A DNA stretch of 6,374 nucleotides from assembly GCA_964228555.1 (NCBI GenBank), contig CAXQZU010000006.1, positions 1 to 6,374 on the forward strand, read 5' to 3'. A program made the position numbers and the translations under genes. The notes beneath the pieces were generated by a model. The model saw nothing but the letters and a program-made list of their open reading frames with translations. It searched no databases and was not told the DNA's origin. Origin of the DNA: CAXQZU01 sp964228555 (GTDB lineage Bacteria > Planctomycetota > PLA2 > JAEUHO01). This document shows positions 6,201 to 6,374 of the stretch, one piece after another; position 1 is the first letter of the stretch; every line of letters starts with the position of its first letter.

Positions 6201-6206
6201 TAGGAT
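6201..6206 (+). promoter_or_regulatory. Possible -10 box, or ribosome binding site, of the exported-protein gene
   Basis: TAGGAT lies seven bases before the ATG at 6214. As a -10 box it would place the transcription start at or next to the ATG and give a leaderless message. Its inner AGGA (6202-6205), eight bases before the ATG, could instead be a weak Shine-Dalgarno site. No -35 element is recognisable upstream. Confidence 0.35.
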
Positions 6207-6213
6207 GCCGCGC

Positions 6214-6374
6214 ATGGCCTTGACGCACCCCCGCGCACAGCGATCCAGCGCGCCGCAGGGCGCAGGCGCCCCGCGTGCGCGCGTGCGGTGGCTGTGGGGC
6301 GTGCTTGCCCTGCTCGCGGCCGCCAGCCTGCTCGCCACGCCGGGGCCGAGGCAGGCCCGCGCCGGCCTTGCGAC
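6214..6374 (+). CDS. Exported protein, N-terminal part only
   Basis: Fifty-three complete codons and two further bases are visible before the window ends; the frame stays open. The N-terminus is a long signal peptide. A basic, Arg-rich n-region (about residues 1-26) leads into the hydrophobic core WLWGVLALLAAASLLA (26-41). A Pro/Arg stretch follows, with a good signal peptidase I site after A-R-A (about residue 49). A second possibility is an uncleaved N-terminal membrane anchor. The mature part is too short to identify. The gene is divergent from the YbjN-like gene and shares its 188-base regulatory region. The opposite-strand frame over this stretch is Arg/Ala-rich and looks like a shadow. 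Confidence 0.65.
   Translation, partial: MALTHPRAQRSSAPQGAGAPRARVRWLWGVLALLAAASLLATPGPRQARAGLA

Noticed and set aside
1..6374. CRISPR array, tRNA or rRNA genes, insertion sequence ends, integrase or attachment sites
   Set aside because: I saw no regularly spaced repeats, cloverleaf-like segments, transposase or integrase motifs, or long terminal inverted repeats on either strand by eye.

Overview
This is a very GC-rich bacterial window. Third codon positions are overwhelmingly G or C, most clearly in the housekeeping genes. A Sec-exported c-type cytochrome with a CxxCH heme site and a membrane-anchored SpoIIE-type phosphatase suit a Gram-negative, respiring, high-GC lineage. The style recalls Myxococcota/Desulfobacterota-like groups, but no marker fixes the taxon and that placement is a weak inference.

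Layout, left to right. (1) Positions 1-1159, plus strand: two uncharacterised genes joined by an ATGA stop/start overlap. The first is probably cut at its 5' end by the window edge. The second has a degenerate PD-(D/E)XK-nuclease-like core, as a weak guess. (2) Positions 1160-1290: a short convergent gap with weak hairpins. (3) Positions 1291-3049, minus strand: apt (adenine phosphoribosyltransferase) followed, with overlap or a gap of about 19 bases, by a two-TM, coiled-coil, PP2C/SpoIIE serine phosphatase. These probably form one operon. (4) Positions 3050-3212: a divergent promoter region with a good sigma70-like promoter for the plus-strand monoheme cytochrome c (3213-3584). (5) Positions 3585-3628: a convergent gap with a perfect GC hairpin. 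(6) Positions 3629-5387, minus strand: argS (arginyl-tRNA synthetase), full length by homology but split between two frames at a (CG)n tract near 4728-4738. (7) Positions 5388-5512: a gap with an 8-bp GC hairpin. (8) Positions 5513-6025, minus strand: a YbjN/type III secretion chaperone-like protein. (9) Positions 6026-6213: a divergent regulatory gap with two inverted repeats. (10) Positions 6214 to the end, plus strand: the signal-peptide end of an exported protein that leaves the window.

Apt salvages adenine to AMP and ArgS charges tRNA-Arg; both are core functions. The phosphatase is the kind that acts in partner-switching signalling, but no anti-sigma kinase or STAS partner lies in the window. 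The cytochrome is a lone periplasmic electron carrier. I see no CRISPR array, insertion sequence, tRNA, rRNA or recognisable defence cassette. The items most worth a second look are the argS frameshift, the uncharacterised left-hand gene pair and the altered metal motif of the phosphatase. I found no convincing new multi-gene system.
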